DNA from: Mycoplasmataceae bacterium
Lineage (GTDB): Bacteria; Bacillota_I; Bacilli_A; Mycoplasmatales; Hepatoplasmataceae
Reading direction: 5' to 3'
Assembly: GCA_013214845.1 (NCBI GenBank)
Contig: JABSQC010000023.1
Span: 2,807 to 7,932 of the forward strand
Length of the DNA: 5,126 nucleotides
The number at the start of each line of letters is the position of its first letter. Position 1 is the stretch's first letter. Below are positions 1 to 5,126 of the stretch, in pieces. Both the position numbers and the translations under genes were made by a program. A model generated the notes under the pieces. It saw only the letters and a list, made by a program, of their open reading frames with translations, was not told the origin of the DNA and searched no databases.

Positions 1-110
1 AAGTGGGATCTGAAAAACCAGTAAGCAAAAGCCCCCGACTAAACGACCATGACTAGGGTCCATCTGATGAGTAAAAAGAAAATTCTCCAAATGCCAATTC
101 ACACTAAAGT
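1..110. other. G+C-rich, unclassified left edge
   Basis: Bases 1-70 contain 33 G or C (about 47%), against roughly 18% in 131-180 and a similarly low value through the coding regions. The stretch includes a run of five C at 32-36 and GGG at 56-58, which are rare elsewhere here. The coiled-coil frame is open across it, but the implied peptide is rich in Trp (four TGA codons), Pro and Cys, quite unlike the Lys/Glu-rich protein that follows. The other two forward frames contain TAA or TAG. I could not match it to a tRNA, rRNA, tmRNA, RNase P RNA or riboswitch consensus by eye. It may be an RNA or leader, a different protein domain, transferred DNA, or an assembly chimera at a contig end. Confidence 0.45.
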
Positions 111-2284
111 GTAAAAAAGTATTATTTTCGCATTTACTACCTTTTTTCAAATCAAAAGAATTAAAAAAAAGCAATAATAAGGTAGATACATCTACTAAAA
201 AAGAATTGGATAAATTAAGTAAAATAAATGAAAAACTAAGTGAAAAAGTTGAAAATTTAGAATTGAAACTTGAGGAAGAAAAAGCTGATAAAAAAATAAT
301 TGACATGAATTCTAAGAAAGAAATTCAGTCTTTAAAAAATGATAATCAGTCAATTTATAATGAATACAATAAGCAATTAGAAGAATTAAGGTCTAAAAAA
401 GAAGACTCATCACTAACAATTGAAAAAGAATTATCTAATTTAAAAAAAGAGCACAAAGATACAATAGAGAGCAATAAAAAAAATATTCTTGAGTTGGAAA
501 ATAAAAATATTCAATTAGAAAAAAACTTGAATAAAGAAATTCAAAATTTAAAGATTGAATATAATAAATTATCAGATGAATCTGCTAGAAAGGTAGATGA
601 AGCTAATGATATTAACAAAGAATACATTGAAAAGCTTGACAACTTAAAAAAAGAACTAAAATTAGTTAAATTAGAAAAAGTTGATTTAATGGAGAACACT
701 GTAAGCAGAAGCTCTTATGATTTATTAAAAGAAGATATTGAAGAACTTAACAGTAAAATAAACAAAGAAAACAATAATTTTGTTGAATTTGAAAAAATTA
801 ACAAAGAACTAGAAGATGACTTAGAAATCAAGCTAAATGAAATAAGTGATTTAAAATCTGTAAATAAAAAATTGTCAACAGAAATTAAAAGTCTTAAGTC
901 AAATTTAAAAAAGGAAAAAAATGTTTCTTCATCTAATGAAAATGAATTAGACAAAAATAGCAAGAAATACGCGGAGCTTGAATTAGAGTTAAAAAATTTA
1001 AAAGAAGAAAATAAAGCTACTTTAAATAAACTTAAAAAAGCTAACTCACTTGTAGATGAAAACGAAGAAATTAAATCGGAAGTAAAAGAACTTAAAGAAA
1101 AAAATAAAGAAATTTCTAAAAAGCTTGAAGCTTCTAATTTAGAAGTTAAGAAGTGAACTGAGAAGTTTGACACTAGCGAGTCTGAACAAATAGATGCTAA
1201 AAGTGAATTTCACGGACTTAAGGAAGCTTTGGACACAGCAACAAAAGAGTTATCAGAAGTAAATTTAAGAAACTTGGAACTAAATGAAGAATTATTTATT
1301 CTTAAAAAAGAGTTGCCACTAAACAATGAACTAAGTGATGCAAATAAGAGTTTAACTGAAACATCTAACAACTATAAAATTGAAATAAATAGATTGAAAG
1401 AAAAAAATAAAGAGATTTTAGAATCCAAAAAAGAAGAAATAAATGAATTAAAAAAAGAAATAATTCTTTTAAATAAAAATAATAAAACAAACGATCTAGA
1501 AAAAGAAATAATTCTTATAAGAGATGAAAAAAATAATTTTGAAAGTCAGTTTAAGTTAGAAAAAGAAAGAACTGATGTTTTAGAAAAAGAATTAGATGAA
1601 ATTAAGAGTAAGTTAAATAATTATGAAAGTGGTGATAAAGATAGTTCTTCAAAAGCAAACAAGTTTATTACTGATTCTAAATTAATGAATCTTGATGGAT
1701 CTTCATACATCAATAGTGTTGATGAGTTAGCTGCTGAGTACTCTAATACAATCACTGTTATAGCAAATCTTAATAGAAAATTAGATCATAATCAAAAACT
1801 AGAATTTGAAATAGATTCTTCATTAAAACATTTTGTAGGAGAGGAAGCATTTAGTATTGATTCTCCGCTTGATTATTTAAATGTAAATGTTACTTCACTA
1901 GATGATGAAAACCTTGAAACAATATCTGACCTAATAGATGAGTATCATAAAGCAGTTGCTACTATCGAGATACTTAGAGACAAAAACCATGATTTTGACA
2001 GCAAGATAAATTCTAAAGAAAAAGAAATAAAAGAGTTTGAAAACTATAAAGACAAAATTTCTTCTGAAGAGGATCTGATTATGAAACAAACACAAAGACT
2101 TGAGGAAGCAATTAAAAAAGTAAAAGAGTTTGAAAAAGATAAAGTAGGATCATTTTCACAACTTGATAGAAAATACAAGATAAATAATGATAATCTAAAT
2201 ACTGACCTTTTAAGAAAAATGTCAATAGATAATGATAGTTATTTAACTACTAAACAAATACTTGAATGAATAGAAGGTAAATAA
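2..2284 (+). CDS. Large coiled-coil protein upstream of ileS, 5' end uncertain (possible DivIVA-position cell-division/scaffold protein)
   Basis: I do not recognise a family. The frame is open from the window edge to a TAA at 2282-2284 (760 codons) if TGA is Trp. TGA codons at 1154 and 2267 would otherwise break it. No ATG or GTG lies in frame before 206; the first start-like codon is a TTG at 206 without a well-placed ribosome site, so the N-terminus is probably missing or obscured. Convincing sequence begins near 161 (KELKKSNNKVDTS). Counting from base 2, residues about 69-540 are almost pure Lys/Glu/Asn/Leu with heptad-like spacing, typical of a long coiled coil. There is a Ser/Asp-rich linker near 541-553, then a more varied domain (about 555-680) with a duplicated motif, a second charged helix (about 670-716), and a short tail ending LEWIEGK. 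No signal peptide or membrane segment is seen. Position directly before ileS matches divIVA in Bacillus, but no DivIVA head domain is visible. A structural or division role is inference only. Confidence 0.8.
137..195. repeat. Two overlapping inverted repeats
   Basis: CTACCTT at 137-143 is the exact reverse complement of AAGGTAG at 179-185. GTAGAT at 182-187 is the exact reverse complement of ATCTAC at 190-195, with only AC between them. The two pairings share bases 182-185 and so exclude each other. If transcribed without being translated they could form alternative hairpins, and the AAGG in the shared arm resembles a ribosome binding site. The second has too short a loop to fold as drawn without opening a base pair. 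The repeats lie in the region where the coiled-coil frame becomes convincing, so they may be no more than chance in AT-rich DNA. Confidence 0.3.
1452..1516 (+). repeat. 17-base direct repeat inside the coiled-coil gene
   Basis: AAAAAGAAATAATTCTT occurs at 1452-1468 and again at 1500-1516, exactly 48 bases (16 codons) apart, so both copies are read in the same frame and give the peptide KEIIL. The surrounding residues are also alike (LKKEIILLNKNN and LEKEIILIRDEKNN). This suggests a small in-frame duplication within the coiled coil. The 16-residue period is not a multiple of seven, so a fresh duplication would shift the heptad phase by two. Confidence 0.6.
1721..2020 (+). repeat. Degenerate duplicated protein motif in the C-terminal domain
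   Basis: Two segments of about 24-32 residues, coded at 1721-1816 and 1925-2020, align without gaps. The first begins DELAAEYSNTITVIANLNRK and the second SDLIDEYHKAVATIEILRDK. Identical positions are Leu3, Glu6, Tyr7, Ile14, Leu17 and Lys20, with Ile/Val at 11. The shared pattern is L..EY...I/V..I..L..K, consistent with two copies of a short amphipathic helix. They are separated by an acidic, less repetitive stretch (FVGEEAFSIDSPLDYLNVNV). The DNA of the two copies is not obviously repeated, so if this is a duplication it is old. Confidence 0.45.
2273..2277 (+). promoter_or_regulatory. ileS ribosome binding site within the upstream gene
   Basis: GAAGG lies 7 bases before the ATG at 2285, a good Shine-Dalgarno match and spacing. 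It sits in the codons for Glu-Gly (…WIEGK) just before the TAA of the coiled-coil gene. Ribosomes finishing that gene end exactly where ileS begins (TAAATG). This supports coupled translation and decides the ileS start. Confidence 0.75.
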
Positions 2285-4966
<2,682 letters not shown>

Positions 4967-4997
4967 TTAAATAATTAAATAAACTAAATAACAAATC

Positions 4998-5027
4998 AAA
5001 AGCACAAGGTAATATGTGCTTTTTTAT
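4998..5027 (+). terminator. Rho-independent terminator after ileS
   Basis: AAAAGCACA (4998-5006) pairs perfectly with TGTGCTTTT (5015-5023) across an 8-base loop, and the downstream arm runs into a row of T residues (5020-5025). It lies 31 bases beyond the ileS stop and would end the coiled-coil/ileS transcript. Because the upstream arm begins with A residues, it could also act weakly on transcripts from the other strand. Confidence 0.75.
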
Positions 5028-5126
5028 TTCTCTGTTTTAATTTTAGTAATTTTACTTATTTACATAAGTAATTTATTTATTATTATTCTTGTACCAATAA
5101 TAATATTTTGTGTACTTAAAAAACAT
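5016..5126 (+). CDS. Possible start of a hydrophobic membrane protein, cut by the window edge
   Basis: This frame has no stop from 5013 to the window end. From a GTG at 5016, with AAGG six bases upstream, it would encode about 37 residues beginning VLFYFSVLILVILLIYIS and continuing NLFIIILVPIIIFCVLKKH. That is one long or two short transmembrane segments followed by a positive KKH. Against it: the proposed start lies within the terminator stem, and T-rich spacer DNA naturally reads as Phe/Leu/Ile. The lspA gene often follows ileS, but no lspA motif can be seen in this fragment. If it is not coding, 4967-5126 is spacer with only the terminator. Confidence 0.25.
   Translation, partial: MLFYFSVLILVILLIYISNLFIIILVPIIIFCVLKKH

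Noticed and set aside
64..82. CTGATGAG followed by GAAA, recalling the hammerhead ribozyme core.
   Set aside because: The bases between (gtaaaaa) cannot form stem II, and no flanking stems or cleavage-site partner are visible. Chance match.
67..114. Short ORF beginning ATGAGTAAAAAG (MSKKKILQMPIHTKV), looking like a typical gene start.
   Set aside because: It stops after 15 codons in a different frame from the coiled-coil gene, has no clear ribosome site and nothing to suggest a leader peptide function.
715..1173. Minus-strand ORF of 152 codons rich in Ser, Phe and Leu.
   Set aside because: It is the antisense of Lys/Glu/Asn-rich coil codons and shows no domain or start signal. Other minus-strand ORFs at 3463-3687 and 4567-4863 lie inside ileS and are shadows as well.
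206..2269. Two separate coiled-coil genes, or a pseudogene broken at 1154.
   Set aside because: Both pieces are in the same frame and joined by TGA, which is Trp in this organism as ileS shows.
5059..5086. TTTACA and TATTAT with 16 bases between, a possible promoter for a gene to the right.
   Set aside because: Such matches are expected by chance in DNA this AT-rich, and no start codon for a downstream gene is visible to support it.
5060..5126. Short minus-strand frames ending at 5073 and 5060, possibly the tail of a convergent gene.
   Set aside because: Only 17-21 codons of simple AT-rich sequence are visible; nothing distinguishes them from spacer.

Overview
The window reads as a low-G+C mollicute (Mycoplasma/Spiroplasma/Mesoplasma type) that uses TGA for tryptophan. 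With standard stops both genes look shattered. With TGA read as Trp, one frame runs unbroken through each, and TGA falls exactly on invariant Trp positions of isoleucyl-tRNA synthetase (the editing-site motif WTTTPWTLP, SRQRFWG, GSDQYRGWF). I count about 20 TGA against 2 TGG Trp codons in that gene. The genus cannot be fixed from this window.

Layout, all on the + strand: (1) bases 1 to about 70 are clearly richer in G+C (33 of 70) than the rest and resemble nothing I recognise. (2) One long reading frame, open from the left edge to 2284, encodes a Lys/Glu/Asn-rich coiled-coil protein whose true N-terminus is not identifiable here. (3) ileS (2285-4966) starts on the base after that stop, in the same frame, with its ribosome binding site inside the last codons of the coiled-coil gene. 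The two are almost certainly one transcription unit with coupled translation. (4) A hairpin followed by a T run at about 4998-5027 is a likely terminator. (5) The last 100 bases are AT-rich and hold, at most, the start of a very hydrophobic ORF running off the right edge.

IleS charges tRNA-Ile in the cytoplasm. In Bacillus-type genomes the gene directly upstream of ileS is often divIVA, a coiled-coil cell-division/polarity protein, so the coiled-coil gene sits where a DivIVA-like protein would be expected. However, no DivIVA head domain is visible, so this is only a positional inference. The lspA gene that often follows ileS is not recognisable here.

No clearly new multi-gene system is present. 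The points most worth a second look are the unclassified coiled-coil protein with a duplicated C-terminal motif, the altered editing motif of IleRS (HIAGGHG instead of the usual HTAPGHG), and the odd composition of the left edge.
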